Shown: one piece after another, positions 1 through 8,227 of the stretch | Position numbering within the stretch: position 1 is the stretch's first letter | Layout of the letters: every line of letters starts with the position of its first letter | DNA from: Streptomyces pseudovenezuelae | Lineage (GTDB): Bacteria; Actinomycetota; Actinomycetes; Streptomycetales; Streptomycetaceae | Assembly: GCF_029892565.1 (NCBI RefSeq) | Contig: NZ_JARXVH010000004.1 | Coordinates: 248,001-312,000, forward strand | Length of the DNA: 64,000 nucleotides | Direction: 5' to 3' | The notes under the pieces: generated by a model | Database searches by the model: none | What the model saw: only the letters and a program-made list of their open reading frames with translations | What the model was told of the DNA's origin: nothing | Translations under genes and position numbers: made by a program

Positions 1-1
1 C

Positions 2-289
2 CGGGTCCGAGCCATGGGCGGCGATCCGCACGCGCCCGTCAACTCCACCTGGGACCGCTGGTTCCTCAAACAACTGGCCACCACGGACCTCACCCCGATC
101 ACCGCCCTGGGCGACGAGGGCCTCGAAGAGCGGGCCGGCAGCGGCGGCCACGAGATCCGCACCTGGCTCATCGGCCAGGCCGCCGTGAACCGCGCGTTCG
201 CGTGGACCAGCTATGAGCCGGTCCCCCAGTGGATCACCGGCATGGGCATCGGCACGACCTTCGAAGTGAACCGCAACCGACCCGAATGA
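2..289 (+). CDS. LigB-type extradiol ring-cleavage dioxygenase, C-terminal end (partial)
   Basis: This frame is open from the window edge to a TGA stop, so only the last 95 residues of a longer protein are present. The segment with DRWFLKQLATTDL, a run of acidic helix residues and then GHEIRTWLI matches the C-terminal part of class III extradiol dioxygenases (LigB/protocatechuate 4,5-dioxygenase beta-like), which cleave catechol-type rings with a mononuclear iron. The metal ligands lie upstream of the window, so the substrate cannot be inferred. A stem-loop followed by a T-run lies 23 bases after the stop. The in-frame ATG at 14 is probably internal. Confidence 0.6.
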   Translation, partial: RVRAMGGDPHAPVNSTWDRWFLKQLATTDLTPITALGDEGLEERAGSGGHEIRTWLIGQAAVNRAFAWTSYEPVPQWITGMGIGTTFEVNRNRPE

Positions 290-311
290 CACTCCGACAG
301 CCCACAAGGAA

Positions 312-337
312 CGTTTCCGCAGACGGAAACGGTTTTC
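312..337 (+). terminator. Stem-loop with T-run, terminator of the dioxygenase gene
   Basis: An 8-bp perfect stem (312-319 with 324-331) with loop CAGA is followed by GTTTT. It faces the end of the rightward partial gene and also sits just beyond the 3' end of the leftward tRNA, so it may act in both directions. Confidence 0.6.
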
Positions 338-353
338 CTGGAAGAGGTGAGGG

Positions 354-427
354 TGGGGCGGGTGGGACTCGAACCCACGGCCGGCGGATTATGAGTCCGC
401 TGCTCTAACCGGCTGAGCTACCGCCCC
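354..427 (-). tRNA. tRNA with CAT anticodon (probably Ile2/lysidine type, possibly elongator Met)
   Basis: The minus strand folds into a 74-nt cloverleaf: acceptor GGGGCGG/CCGCCCC, D arm GCTC/GAGC, anticodon stem GCGGA/TCCGC with loop CTCATAA, T arm GTGGG/CCCAC with TTCGAGT, and discriminator A. CCA is not encoded. Anticodon CAT is shared by elongator Met, initiator Met and the AUA-reading Ile2 whose C34 is modified by TilS. The acceptor starts with a G-C pair, which excludes the usual initiator mismatch. I favour Ile2 from recollection of Streptomyces tRNA sets, but only a comparison of identity elements would settle it. Confidence 0.9.
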
Positions 428-561
428 ATAGCGGCGTGTCGCGCACACGTGTACGCACCGTCTGCCGCAGCATAGCCGCTCATACGATCTCCTGCTTCGG
501 ATGGTCGACTTCGCATGCCCTTGAGGACTCCGCCGTGACCTGCACGGTTCCTGGGGACATG

Positions 562-584
562 AAAAAGGACCCCGTCGGGGTCCT
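562..584 (-). terminator. Rho-independent terminator of the tRNA-Asn pair
   Basis: An 8-bp perfect stem (566-573 with 577-584, loop of three) is followed on the minus strand by five T residues. It lies 11 bases beyond the 3' end of the second tRNA-Asn, so both tRNAs probably form one transcript ending here. Confidence 0.8.
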
Positions 585-595
585 CGTCCACGTGG

Positions 596-668
596 CTCTC
601 CCGACTGGACTCGAACCAGTAACCTGCCGGTTAACAGCCGGCTGCTCTGCCAATTGAGCTACGGAAGA
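596..668 (-). tRNA. tRNA-Asn (GTT), downstream copy
   Basis: A 73-nt cloverleaf is seen on the minus strand: acceptor TCTTCCG paired to CGGGAGA with one T-G pair, anticodon loop CTGTTAA with anticodon GTT, T loop TTCGAGT, discriminator G and no encoded CCA. From the D stem through the T stem it is identical to the neighbouring copy; the two genes differ only in the acceptor stem. This copy is the promoter-distal one and is followed by a strong terminator. Confidence 0.95.
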
Positions 669-674
669 TCGAAG

Positions 675-747
675 CTCCCCCGACTGGACTCGAACCAGTA
701 ACCTGCCGGTTAACAGCCGGCTGCTCTGCCAATTGAGCTACGGAGGA
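675..747 (-). tRNA. tRNA-Asn (GTT), upstream copy
   Basis: A 73-nt cloverleaf on the minus strand with acceptor TCCTCCG paired to CGGGGGA, anticodon GTT in loop CTGTTAA, and discriminator G. It is separated from the next tRNA-Asn by only six bases, so the pair is a tandem duplication within one precursor. Their promoter should lie to the right, between 748 and 900, where I see no clear consensus boxes. Confidence 0.95.
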
Positions 748-905
748 ACGCCTCGTTGCATCGAACGTAGCTACCTGGGTATTCGCCAGGGGGCGGGCGC
801 TCGCTGCGACACATACATTAGCGCAAGCAGGGGGGTGCTCCGCCAATCGGTACTCCCCGGCACCTATGCCGCACCAGAGATCTGCACGAGGGAAGGGTGG
901 CCGCC

Positions 906-1211
906 ATGCGCTACAAGCTCACGTTCGTCGCCGGGCTGACGCTGGGTTACGTGCTGGGCACGCGAGCCGGGCGCGAGCGTTACGAGCAGTTGATGAAGTC
1001 AGCTCGCCAGGTCGCGCAGAACCCAGCCGTCCGCAACACCGCCGAGTCCGCCGCCCAGCAGGGCCGCCAGTTCGCCGGCAAGGCGTACCACGCGGTCAGC
1101 GAGAAGGTGGGCGACCGCGTCCCCGACTCGGTGGCCGACCGAGTCCGCTCACTCCGCGACCGCAACACCAACGGAACAAACGGGGATGACTGGGGCACGA
1201 GTAACACCTGA
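906..1211 (+). CDS. Small YtxH-like membrane-associated protein
   Basis: A 101-residue protein begins with a hydrophobic N-terminal segment (about residues 4-18, LTFVAGLTLGYVLG) directly followed by TRAGRERYEQL, the pattern of YtxH/general-stress-like proteins with one N-terminal membrane helix and a charged amphipathic tail. Its function is not known. ATG at 906 is preferred to the GTG three codons earlier because it follows a GGAAGGGTGG ribosome site. It stands alone between the tRNA cluster and the FGGY kinase gene. The tail is Gln/Ala/Arg rich and probably helical. Confidence 0.75.
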   Translation: MRYKLTFVAGLTLGYVLGTRAGRERYEQLMKSARQVAQNPAVRNTAESAAQQGRQFAGKAYHAVSEKVGDRVPDSVADRVRSLRDRNTNGTNGDDWGTSNT

Positions 1212-1229
1212 GACGGGCGGTGACGCAAT

Positions 1230-1284
1230 CGCCCCAGGGGCGCGGGGAACGGCGCGACCAGCCACGGACGGGCCCGCACCCGCC
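1230..1284 (-). repeat. Dispersed intergenic repeat, type A, copy 1
   Basis: Read leftward it contains GTGGCTGGTCGCGC, a short spacer, then TTCCCCGCGCCCCT. The same core occurs at 6642-6699 and 60380-60428, and in a longer type B form at 12920-12985 and 42042-42100. This copy lies between two rightward genes, shortly after the YtxH-like gene. Confidence 0.8.
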
Positions 1285-1349
1285 CTTCCGGACGCACCCC
1301 TACGGCTCCACGGCCAAACCCAGCGGAGCGATGCGGCAGAATTTTGGCC

Positions 1350-2801
1350 ATGGGGATAGTCGCCGGGTTGGACAGTTCGCCCGATTTCACTCGCATCGTC
1401 GTCTGCGACGCAGACACGGGAGCCGTACTCAGGCAGGGGTATGCCCCGCATCCGGTCGACGGCGCCGAGGGCACGCGGCCCTCCGACATCGATCCACAGG
1501 CCTGGCTGCTGTCCCTCGGTGAGGCCGCCGGTGGCGGGCTGCTCGAAGGCGTGCAGGCCATCGGCGTGTCGGCCCAGCAGAACGCGCTGGTCCCGCTGGA
1601 CTCGCAGGGCAACACCGTGAGACCCGCGATGGTCGGCGGCGACAAGCGCGCGCAGGTCGCGGCGGCCGATCTGATCGACGCGCTCGGCGGGCGCGAGGCG
1701 TGGGCGCAGGCCGTGGGCTCCGTGCCGCAGGCCGCGCATCCGGTGACCAAGCTGCGCTGGCTCAGCAAGACCGAGCCCGACAACGCCCTGCGCACCGCCG
1801 TCCTCATGCAGGCGCACGACTGGCTCGTGTGGCAGTTGCTCGGGCGCCCGGTGCGTCGTTCCACCGATCGTGGCGGGGCCTCCGGGACCGGGTACTGGTC
1901 GGCGGCCACCGGCGGGTACCGGCCCGATCTGGTCGAGTTGGCGCTCGGGCACCAGGCCATGCTGCCCGAGGTGATCGGGCCGGCGGAGGCGGCCGGTACG
2001 ACTCCGGAGGGACTGTTGATCTCCGCGGGGACCGGCGAGACCATGGCCGCCGCCTTCGGGCTCGGGATCGGGCTCGGCGACGCCGTGGTGTCGCTCGGCG
2101 CTTCGGGGTCCGTGATGGCCGTACACGGCGAAGCACTTGTCGACCAGAGCGGGATGATCACGTCGCTGGCCGACGCGACCGGCATGCACCTGCCGGTCGT
2201 CACCACGCTGAACGCCGTACGGACTCTGCGCGGGACCGCCGAGCTGCTCGGGCTGCCCGATCTGGAGAGCCTGTCCGAGCTGGCGATGAAGTCCACGCCG
2301 GGCTCGCACGGCCTTGTGCTGCTGCCCTATCTGGAGGGTGAGCGGACGCCGAACCTGCCGCACACCGCGGGGACGCTGACCGGTCTGCGCCGGGAGTCTA
2401 TGCGTGCAGAACACCTGGCGCGGGCGGCCTTCGAGGGCATGCTGTGCGGGCTCGCCGACGCGCTGGACGTGCTGCGCGGCCGGGGTGTCGACGTACGGCG
2501 GATCTTCCTGCTGGGGGCGGCGGCCGAGCTGCCGGCCGTGCAGGCGGCGGCGCCGTCGCTGTTCGGTGCGCAGGTCGTCGTACCGCAGCCCGCGGACTAC
2601 GCGGCGCTCGGTGCCGCCCGGCAGGCCGCCTGGGCGCTCGGGGTCACACAGGGGACGCTCGACCGGCGCAATCCGCCGCAGTGGCAGGGTGCTGCCGCGC
2701 AGGTGCTCGATCCCGGCGAGGATCTGGCCGTGGGGCAGGCCGTGCGTCAGCAGTTCATGTCGGTGCGGGAGCAGACGCATCCGAACGCGTTCCGTGCGTG
2801 A
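1350..2801 (+). CDS. FGGY-family carbohydrate kinase (xylulokinase-like), with altered catalytic motifs
   Basis: The 483-residue protein has the two-domain FGGY layout and length of xylulokinases, with GLDSS at residues 6-10 and the second-domain segment around residues 224-260 ending in VSLGASGSV. Members phosphorylate sugars in the cytoplasm. Two key places look unusual: the first phosphate loop reads DSSPDFTR instead of the usual DSSTQSTK pattern, and the catalytic aspartate of the GGGDN motif appears as Glu230 in GTGET. These changes suggest an altered substrate or weakened kinase activity. ATG at 1350 is used, although no strong ribosome site precedes it. No sugar transporter is adjacent. 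Confidence 0.75.
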   Translation: MGIVAGLDSSPDFTRIVVCDADTGAVLRQGYAPHPVDGAEGTRPSDIDPQAWLLSLGEAAGGGLLEGVQAIGVSAQQNALVPLDSQGNTVRPAMVGGDKRAQVAAADLIDALGGREAWAQAVGSVPQAAHPVTKLRWLSKTEPDNALRTAVLMQAHDWLVWQLLGRPVRRSTDRGGASGTGYWSAATGGYRPDLVELALGHQAMLPEVIGPAEAAGTTPEGLLISAGTGETMAAAFGLGIGLGDAVVSLGASGSVMAVHGEALVDQSGMITSLADATGMHLPVVTTLNAVRTLRGTAELLGLPDLESLSELAMKSTPGSHGLVLLPYLEGERTPNLPHTAGTLTGLRRESMRAEHLARAAFEGMLCGLADALDVLRGRGVDVRRIFLLGAAAELPAVQAAAPSLFGAQVVVPQPADYAALGAARQAAWALGVTQGTLDRRNPPQWQGAAAQVLDPGEDLAVGQAVRQQFMSVREQTHPNAFRA

Positions 2802-2966
2802 CGTCAGGGGCTCGTGACCTCACGAGTCGGCAAAGGACACCGCCCATAAGACGGTAAAGCGCACTGCTGTCGGCTTAATCGGTTGAGGTAACGCGGGTGG
2901 AGTGACCGACGATAGGAGCCTGGGGCACAAACCCGTCCCACCGCCGCCGACTCCGAGAGACGTAGC

Positions 2967-4700
2967 GTGCTCATACGACTTCTGCGGACCTATCTCAGGC
3001 CCTACAGGAAACCCATCGTCCTGCTGGTGCTGCTGCAGTTCCTGCAGACCTGCGCCACCCTCTACCTGCCCACTCTGAACGCGCACATCATCGACAACGG
3101 TGTGGTCAAGGGTGACACCGGCTACATCCTCTCCTTCGGCGCCCTGATGATCGGCATCTCGCTGGTGCAGGTCGTGTGCAACATCGGGGCCGTGTACTAC
3201 GGCGCCCGGACCGCGTCGGCGCTCGGCCGGGACATCCGCGCCGCCGTCTTCGACCGGGTGCAGTCGTTCTCCGCGCGCGAGGTGGGCCACTTCGGCGCGC
3301 CCTCCCTGATCACCCGTACGACGAACGACGTGCAGCAGGTCCAGATGCTGGCCCTGATGACGTTCACGCTGATGGTGTCGGCGCCGATCATGTGCGTGGG
3401 CGGCATCGTGCTGGCGCTCGGCCTGGACGTACCGCTGTCCGGGGTGCTGATCGCGGTGGTGCCGACGCTGACCATCTGCGTGACGCTGATCGTGCGGCGG
3501 CTGCGGCCACTGTTCCGGGCGATGCAGACGCGCCTGGACACGGTGAACCGGGTGCTGCGCGAGCAGATCACCGGCAACCGCGTGATCAGGGCCTTCGTGC
3601 GGGACGAGTACGAGAAGGACCGGTTCCGGAAGGCCAACACCGACCTGACCGAGATGCAGCTGAAGACCGGCAACCTGCTCGCGCTGATGTTCCCGGTGGT
3701 CATGACCACGGTGAACCTGTCGTCGATCGCGGTGGTCTGGTTCGGCGCCCATCGCATCAACAGCGGCGGGATGCAGATCGGCGACCTCACCGCGTTCCTC
3801 GCCTATCTGATGCAGATCGTCATGTCTGTGATGATGGCCACCTTCATGTTCATGATGGTGCCGCGCGCGGAGGTCTGCGCCGAGCGCATCGAGGAGGTGC
3901 TCGGCACGTCCTCCAGCGTGGTGCCGCCGGTGGCGCCGGTCACCGAGCTGCGCCGGCACGGGCATCTGGAGATCCGGGGCGCCGGGTTCCGCTATCCGGG
4001 CGCCGAGGAGCCGGTGCTGAGGTCCATCGACCTGATGGCCCGGCCCGGCGAGGTGACCGCCGTGATCGGCTCGACCGGCAGCGGCAAGTCCACGCTGCTG
4101 AGCCTGATCCCCCGGCTGGTCGACGCGACCGACGGACAGGTTCTGGTCGACGGCACCGACGTGGCGACCCTGGAGCCGAGACTGCTGGCCAAGACGGTCA
4201 GCCTGGTGCCGCAGAAGCCGTACCTGTTCGCGGGCACGGTCGCCACGAACCTGCGCTACGGCAATCCCGACGCCACGGACGAGGAGCTGTGGCACGCGCT
4301 GGAGGTGGCGCAGGCCAAGGGCTTCGTCTCCGGGCTTGAGAACGGGCTGGACGCGCCGATCGCGCAGGGCGGCACGAACGTCTCCGGCGGTCAGCGCCAG
4401 CGGCTCGCGATCGCCCGTACGCTCGTCCAGCGCCCGGAGATCTACCTCTTCGACGACTCCTTCTCGGCCCTCGACTACGCCACCGACGCGAACCTGCGCG
4501 CGGCGCTGTCGCAGGAGACCGCCGAGGCGACCGTCGTGATCGTCGCCCAGCGCGTGGCGACCATCCGGGACGCCGACCGGATCGTGGTCCTCGACGAGGG
4601 CCGGGTCGTCGGGACGGGCCGCCATCACGAGCTGATGGCCGACAACGAGACCTACCGGGAGATCGTGCTCTCCCAGCTCACGGAAGCGGAGGCTGCCTGA
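2967..4700 (+). CDS. Heterodimeric ABC exporter, subunit 1 (degenerate ATPase site)
   Basis: A 577-residue half-transporter with about six membrane helices in residues 15-300 and a C-terminal ATPase domain. Walker A is GSTGSGKST at 368-376 and the signature is VSGGQ at 472-476. The Walker B region reads LFDDSFSALD, so the catalytic Glu is Asp497, and the switch His is Gln528 (AQR instead of AHR). These changes mark the non-hydrolysing site of type IV heterodimeric exporters such as TM287/288. The start is GTG at 2967 after a weak GAGAGA site. The gene overlaps its partner by one base (TGATG), so the two are translationally coupled. The substrate is unknown; a drug or lipid is likely for this family. 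Confidence 0.9.
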   Translation: MLIRLLRTYLRPYRKPIVLLVLLQFLQTCATLYLPTLNAHIIDNGVVKGDTGYILSFGALMIGISLVQVVCNIGAVYYGARTASALGRDIRAAVFDRVQSFSAREVGHFGAPSLITRTTNDVQQVQMLALMTFTLMVSAPIMCVGGIVLALGLDVPLSGVLIAVVPTLTICVTLIVRRLRPLFRAMQTRLDTVNRVLREQITGNRVIRAFVRDEYEKDRFRKANTDLTEMQLKTGNLLALMFPVVMTTVNLSSIAVVWFGAHRINSGGMQIGDLTAFLAYLMQIVMSVMMATFMFMMVPRAEVCAERIEEVLGTSSSVVPPVAPVTELRRHGHLEIRGAGFRYPGAEEPVLRSIDLMARPGEVTAVIGSTGSGKSTLLSLIPRLVDATDGQVLVDGTDVATLEPRLLAKTVSLVPQKPYLFAGTVATNLRYGNPDATDEELWHALEVAQAKGFVSGLENGLDAPIAQGGTNVSGGQRQRLAIARTLVQRPEIYLFDDSFSALDYATDANLRAALSQETAEATVVIVAQRVATIRDADRIVVLDEGRVVGTGRHHELMADNETYREIVLSQLTEAEAA

Positions 4701-6628
4701 TGGCCGGGCCGATGGGGCGGATGATGGCCGGGGGCGGCCCCGATCAGCGCTCGATGGATTTCAAGGTGTCGGGCAAACGCCTGATCGCCCAGTTCAAACC
4801 GGAACGGCTCACCATCTACGCGCTGTTGACCTGCGTGGTCATCAGCGTCGGCCTGAACGTGATCGGGCCGAAGATCCTCGGCGAGGCCACCGACCTGGTC
4901 TTCGCCGGGATCATCGGACGGGAGATGCCCGCCGGGTCGACCAAGGAGCAGGTCCTCGCCTCGATGCGGGAGCGCGGCCAGGGCACGGTCGCCGACATGC
5001 TCCGCAGCACCGACTTCACTCCGGGCCAGGGCATCGACTTCGACGCCGTGGGCCGGGTGCTGCTGCTCGCGCTCTGTACGTTCCTGGTGGCGGGCCTGCT
5101 GATGGCGGTGGCGACCCGGCTGGTCAACCGGGCCGTCAACCGGACGATGTTCCGGCTGCGCGAGGACGTCCAGACGAAGCTGTCGCGGCTCCCGCTGTCG
5201 TACTTCGACAAGCGGCAGCGCGGTGAGGTGCTGAGCCGGGCGACCAACGACATCGACAACATCGGGCAGACCCTCCAGCAGTCGATGGGCCAGCTCATCA
5301 ACTCGGTGCTCACGATCATCGGCGTACTCGCGGTGATGTTCTGGGTGTCGTGGCTGCTGGCGCTGGTGGCGCTGGTGACGGTTCCGCTGTCGTTCGTCAT
5401 CGCCACCCGGATCGGCAAGCGCTCGCAGCCGCACTTCGTGCAGCAGTGGCGCACCACGGGCAAGCTCAACGCCCACGTCGAGGAGATGTACACCGGGCAC
5501 ACCCTGGTGAAGGTGTTCGGGCGGCAGGACGAGTCGGCGAAGCAGTTCGCCGAGCAGAACGACGCGTTGTACGAGGCCGGGTTCAAGGCGCAGTTCAACA
5601 GCGGTGTGATGCAGCCGCTGATGATGTTCGTGTCGAACCTCAACTACGTGCTGGTGGCCGTGGTCGGCGGGCTGCGGGTCGCGTCCGGCGCGCTGTCCAT
5701 CGGTGACGTGCAGGCCTTCATCCAGTACTCGCGCCAGTTCTCGATGCCGCTGACGCAGGTCGCGTCGATGGCGAACCTGGTGCAGTCGGGCGTCGCCTCG
5801 GCCGAGCGGATCTTCGAACTCCTGGACGCGGAGGAGCAGGAGGCCGATCCGATGCCGGGCGTCAAGCCGGCGGAGCTGCGCGGGCGGGTGGCGCTGGAGC
5901 ACGTGTCGTTCCGGTACGACCCCGAGAAGCCGCTCATCGACGACCTCTCGCTCAAGGTCGAACCCGGCCACACGGTCGCGATCGTCGGCCCGACCGGCGC
6001 CGGCAAGACGACCCTCGTCAACCTGCTGATGCGGTTCTACGAGGTCTCCGGCGGGCGCATCACCCTCGACGGCGTGGACATCGCGACGATGTCCCGGGAC
6101 GACCTGCGCGCCGGGATCGGCATGGTGCTGCAGGACACCTGGCTGTTCGGCGGCACGATCGCGGAGAACATCGCGTACGGGTCCGCCCGCGAGGTCACTC
6201 GGGGCGAGATCGAGGAGGCGGCGCGGGCCGCGCACGCCGACCGGTTCGTCCGTACGCTGCCCGACGGGTACGACACCGTGATCGACGACGAGGGTACGGG
6301 TGTCAGTGCCGGTGAGAAGCAGCTGATCACCATCGCGCGGGCGTTCCTGTCCGACCCGGTGATCCTGGTTCTGGACGAGGCGACGAGTTCTGTCGACACC
6401 CGGACCGAGGTGCTGATCCAGAAGGCGATGGCCAAACTCGCCCACGGGCGCACGTCGTTCGTGATCGCGCACCGGCTCTCCACGATCCGGGACGCGGACA
6501 CGATCCTCGTCATGGAGAACGGGGCGATCGTCGAACAGGGCGCGCACGCCGATCTGTTGGCGGCGGACGGGGCGTACGCACGGCTGTACAAGGCGCAGTT
6601 CGCGCAGGCGGTGGCGGAGGTGGATTAG
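4700..6628 (+). CDS. Heterodimeric ABC exporter, subunit 2 (catalytic ATPase)
   Basis: A 642-residue half-transporter. Membrane helices occupy about residues 35-355, with a long extracytoplasmic insertion of some 45 residues between helices 1 and 2 (about 72-117). Walker A is GPTGAGKTT at 430-438, Walker B ends Asp559-Glu560, and the H-loop His591 is intact, so this subunit carries the catalytic residues. Its signature is altered to VSAGEK (535-540). In the dimer that signature would face the degenerate Walker motifs of subunit 1, so the two sets of changes meet in one nucleotide site. The gene starts within the stop codon of subunit 1. Confidence 0.9.
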   Translation: MAGPMGRMMAGGGPDQRSMDFKVSGKRLIAQFKPERLTIYALLTCVVISVGLNVIGPKILGEATDLVFAGIIGREMPAGSTKEQVLASMRERGQGTVADMLRSTDFTPGQGIDFDAVGRVLLLALCTFLVAGLLMAVATRLVNRAVNRTMFRLREDVQTKLSRLPLSYFDKRQRGEVLSRATNDIDNIGQTLQQSMGQLINSVLTIIGVLAVMFWVSWLLALVALVTVPLSFVIATRIGKRSQPHFVQQWRTTGKLNAHVEEMYTGHTLVKVFGRQDESAKQFAEQNDALYEAGFKAQFNSGVMQPLMMFVSNLNYVLVAVVGGLRVASGALSIGDVQAFIQYSRQFSMPLTQVASMANLVQSGVASAERIFELLDAEEQEADPMPGVKPAELRGRVALEHVSFRYDPEKPLIDDLSLKVEPGHTVAIVGPTGAGKTTLVNLLMRFYEVSGGRITLDGVDIATMSRDDLRAGIGMVLQDTWLFGGTIAENIAYGSAREVTRGEIEEAARAAHADRFVRTLPDGYDTVIDDEGTGVSAGEKQLITIARAFLSDPVILVLDEATSSVDTRTEVLIQKAMAKLAHGRTSFVIAHRLSTIRDADTILVMENGAIVEQGAHADLLAADGAYARLYKAQFAQAVAEVD

Positions 6629-6637
6629 GAAGGGGCG

Positions 6638-6663
6638 CCCCGCGCCCCTTCAGGGGCGCGGGG
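6638..6663. terminator. Perfect 12-bp stem-loop between convergent genes
   Basis: Bases 6638-6649 pair perfectly with 6652-6663 around a two-base loop. There is no T-run, as is common in Streptomyces. It lies between the convergent ends of the ABC exporter operon and the sigma factor gene and forms one arm of a type A dispersed repeat. Confidence 0.6.
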
Positions 6664-6699
6664 AACTGCGCGACCAGCCCCCACCGGACCCGCGGCCGG
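6642..6699 (-). repeat. Dispersed intergenic repeat, type A, copy 2
   Basis: Read leftward it has GGGGCTGGTCGCGCAGTTC followed by CCCGCGCCCCT and a mirrored AAGGGGCGC arm. It fills the 73-bp gap between the convergent ABC exporter and sigma factor genes. Confidence 0.8.
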
Positions 6700-6701
6700 C
6701 A

Positions 6702-8036
6702 TCAGTCGAGATAGCCCCTCAGCTGATCCGCGAATGCGTGGTCCCTCAGCTTGTTCAGGGTCTTGGACTCGATCTGCCGTATCCGTTCCCGCGTAACGCC
6801 GAAGATCCGTCCGATCTCCTCCAACGTGCGCGGGCGACCGTCGACCAGCCCGTACCGCAGCTGAACGACCTTCCGCTCCCGCTCCCCCAGCGTCGAAAGC
6901 ACCGCTTCCAGGTGCTCCCTGAGCAGCAGGAACGCGGCCGACTCGACAGGGGACGCCGCGTCGCCGTCCTCGATGAGGTCGCCGAGGGCGACGTCGTCCT
7001 CCTCGCCGACGGGGGCGTGGAGCGAGACGGGCTCCTGGGCCAGCCGCAGTACCTCGCTGACGCGCTCGGGGGCGAGGTCGAGGTGGTCGGCCACCTCTTC
7101 CGGCGTGGGCTCGTAGCCGCGCTCCTGGAGCATACGGCGCTGGACGCGGACGACTCGGTTGATGAGTTCGACGACGTGGACGGGGACGCGGATGGTGCGG
7201 GCCTGGTCCGCGAGGGCGCGGGACATGGCCTGGCGGATCCACCAGGTGGCGTACGTCGAGAACTTGTAGCCGCGGGCGTAGTCGAACTTCTCAACTGCCC
7301 TGATCAGGCCCAGGTTTCCTTCCTGGACGAGGTCGAGCATGGTCAGTCCGCGGCCGACGTAGCGCTTGGCGACGGAGACGACGAGCCGGAGGTTGGCCTC
7401 GATGAGGCGGCGCTTGGCCATCCGGCCCAGGACGACCAACCGGTCCAGGTCGAGGGCGAGTTGACTGTCCAGGTCGACGTCGGTGCTGAGCTTCTCCTCG
7501 GCGAACAGCCCGGCCTCGACCCGGCGGGCGAGGTCGACCTCCTCGGCCGCGGTGAGCAGGGAGATCCGGCCGATCTCCCGCAGGTACTGGCGGAACAGGT
7601 CCGAGGACGGCCCGCTGGTGTCGGCGCGGCTGGTACGGGACGGCACGGGCGCTTCGACCGGTTCGGCGGCCTCCGGGCTCTCCAGGGCCTCGGCGGGCGG
7701 CTCGGCGGGTTCCGTGGACTCGGTCTCGGGGTGGTGCGCGACACGCGTCTGCGGAGGGACCGCGACCAGTACGTCGGTCTCCGCGTCCGGCTCTGTGCCG
7801 TCTGTGCTCTCGGTCTGTGTGAGGGTCTGGGTCTGCACGGGGGCGACCTCCAGGATGATCGCTGCCAAGGTGTACGGCAGCGGTTCTTCGGGGGCGGAGT
7901 CGACGGCCTCGCCGTTGTCCGTCCCGTACTCGATGAGCGGAACCGCGGGGGTCTGGGACCCGTATGGGACGGATCGGCCGCGCTCCGAGGACTCAGGCAC
8001 CGGAACCCAGTGTGGAGTACGACACATCACCGCCAC
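6702..8036 (-). CDS. hrdA: Principal-type (group 1/2) RNA polymerase sigma factor, HrdA-like
   Basis: A 444-residue sigma-70 protein. An acidic, Pro/Glu-rich N-terminal part (about 1-140) precedes region 1.2 (about 146-180), region 2 with [20 protein letters not shown] (250-269), region 3, and region 4 ending in [11 protein letters not shown]. These regions recognise -10 and -35 elements of housekeeping-type promoters. The name HrdA rests on the position next to dnaG and the ABC exporter pair, an arrangement I recall for hrdA in Streptomyces; HrdB, the essential factor, has a longer N-terminus. The start is uncertain: GTG at 8036 or ATG at 8027, neither with a clear ribosome site. Confidence 0.85.
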   Translation of the reverse strand: MAVMCRTPHWVPVPESSERGRSVPYGSQTPAVPLIEYGTDNGEAVDSAPEEPLPYTLAAIILEVAPVQTQTLTQTESTDGTEPDAETDVLVAVPPQTRVAHHPETESTEPAEPPAEALESPEAAEPVEAPVPSRTSRADTSGPSSDLFRQYLREIGRISLLTAAEEVDLARRVEAGLFAEEKLSTDVDLDSQLALDLDRLVVLGRMAKRRLIEANLRLVVSVAKRYVGRGLTMLDLVQEGNLGLIRAVEKFDYARGYKFSTYATWWIRQAMSRALADQARTIRVPVHVVELINRVVRVQRRMLQERGYEPTPEEVADHLDLAPERVSEVLRLAQEPVSLHAPVGEEDDVALGDLIEDGDAASPVESAAFLLLREHLEAVLSTLGERERKVVQLRYGLVDGRPRTLEEIGRIFGVTRERIRQIESKTLNKLRDHAFADQLRGYLD

Positions 8037-8153
8037 GAGGGGCGTGCGGTGACTTTTTGAGTCCGGTCCGTGACCGCATGGTTACCCTCGCGGAAAACTC
8101 GGAAGCTTGTGTCCGCTCTGATCTGGCACGATCCGCGCGCCGACGCACATCGC

Positions 8154-8170
8154 TCCGGCCCAAGGCCGGA
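8154..8170. other. Perfect 7-bp stem-loop between dnaG and the sigma factor gene
   Basis: TCCGGCC and GGCCGGA pair around a CAA loop. It lies beyond the leftward dnaG stop codon and upstream of the sigma factor gene. No T-run follows on either strand, so it may be a weak terminator or part of the leader of the sigma factor transcript. Confidence 0.4.
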
Positions 8171-8227
8171 TGTACGAACAACCCGCGCTCACGTGCCGGG
8201 TGCCCAGGAGCGCGCCGCCGAACCGTG

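Noticed and set aside
355..427. Initiator tRNA-fMet reading of the CAT-anticodon tRNA
   Set aside because: The first acceptor pair is a normal G-C, and the anticodon stem lacks the three consecutive G-C pairs (GGG/CCC) expected in initiators; it reads GCGGA/TCCGC.
2820..8060. Several 400-600-codon frames antisense to the ABC exporter genes and the sigma factor gene
   Set aside because: Their translations are low-complexity and lack ribosome sites or motifs; the recognised genes lie on the opposite strand with full family motifs.
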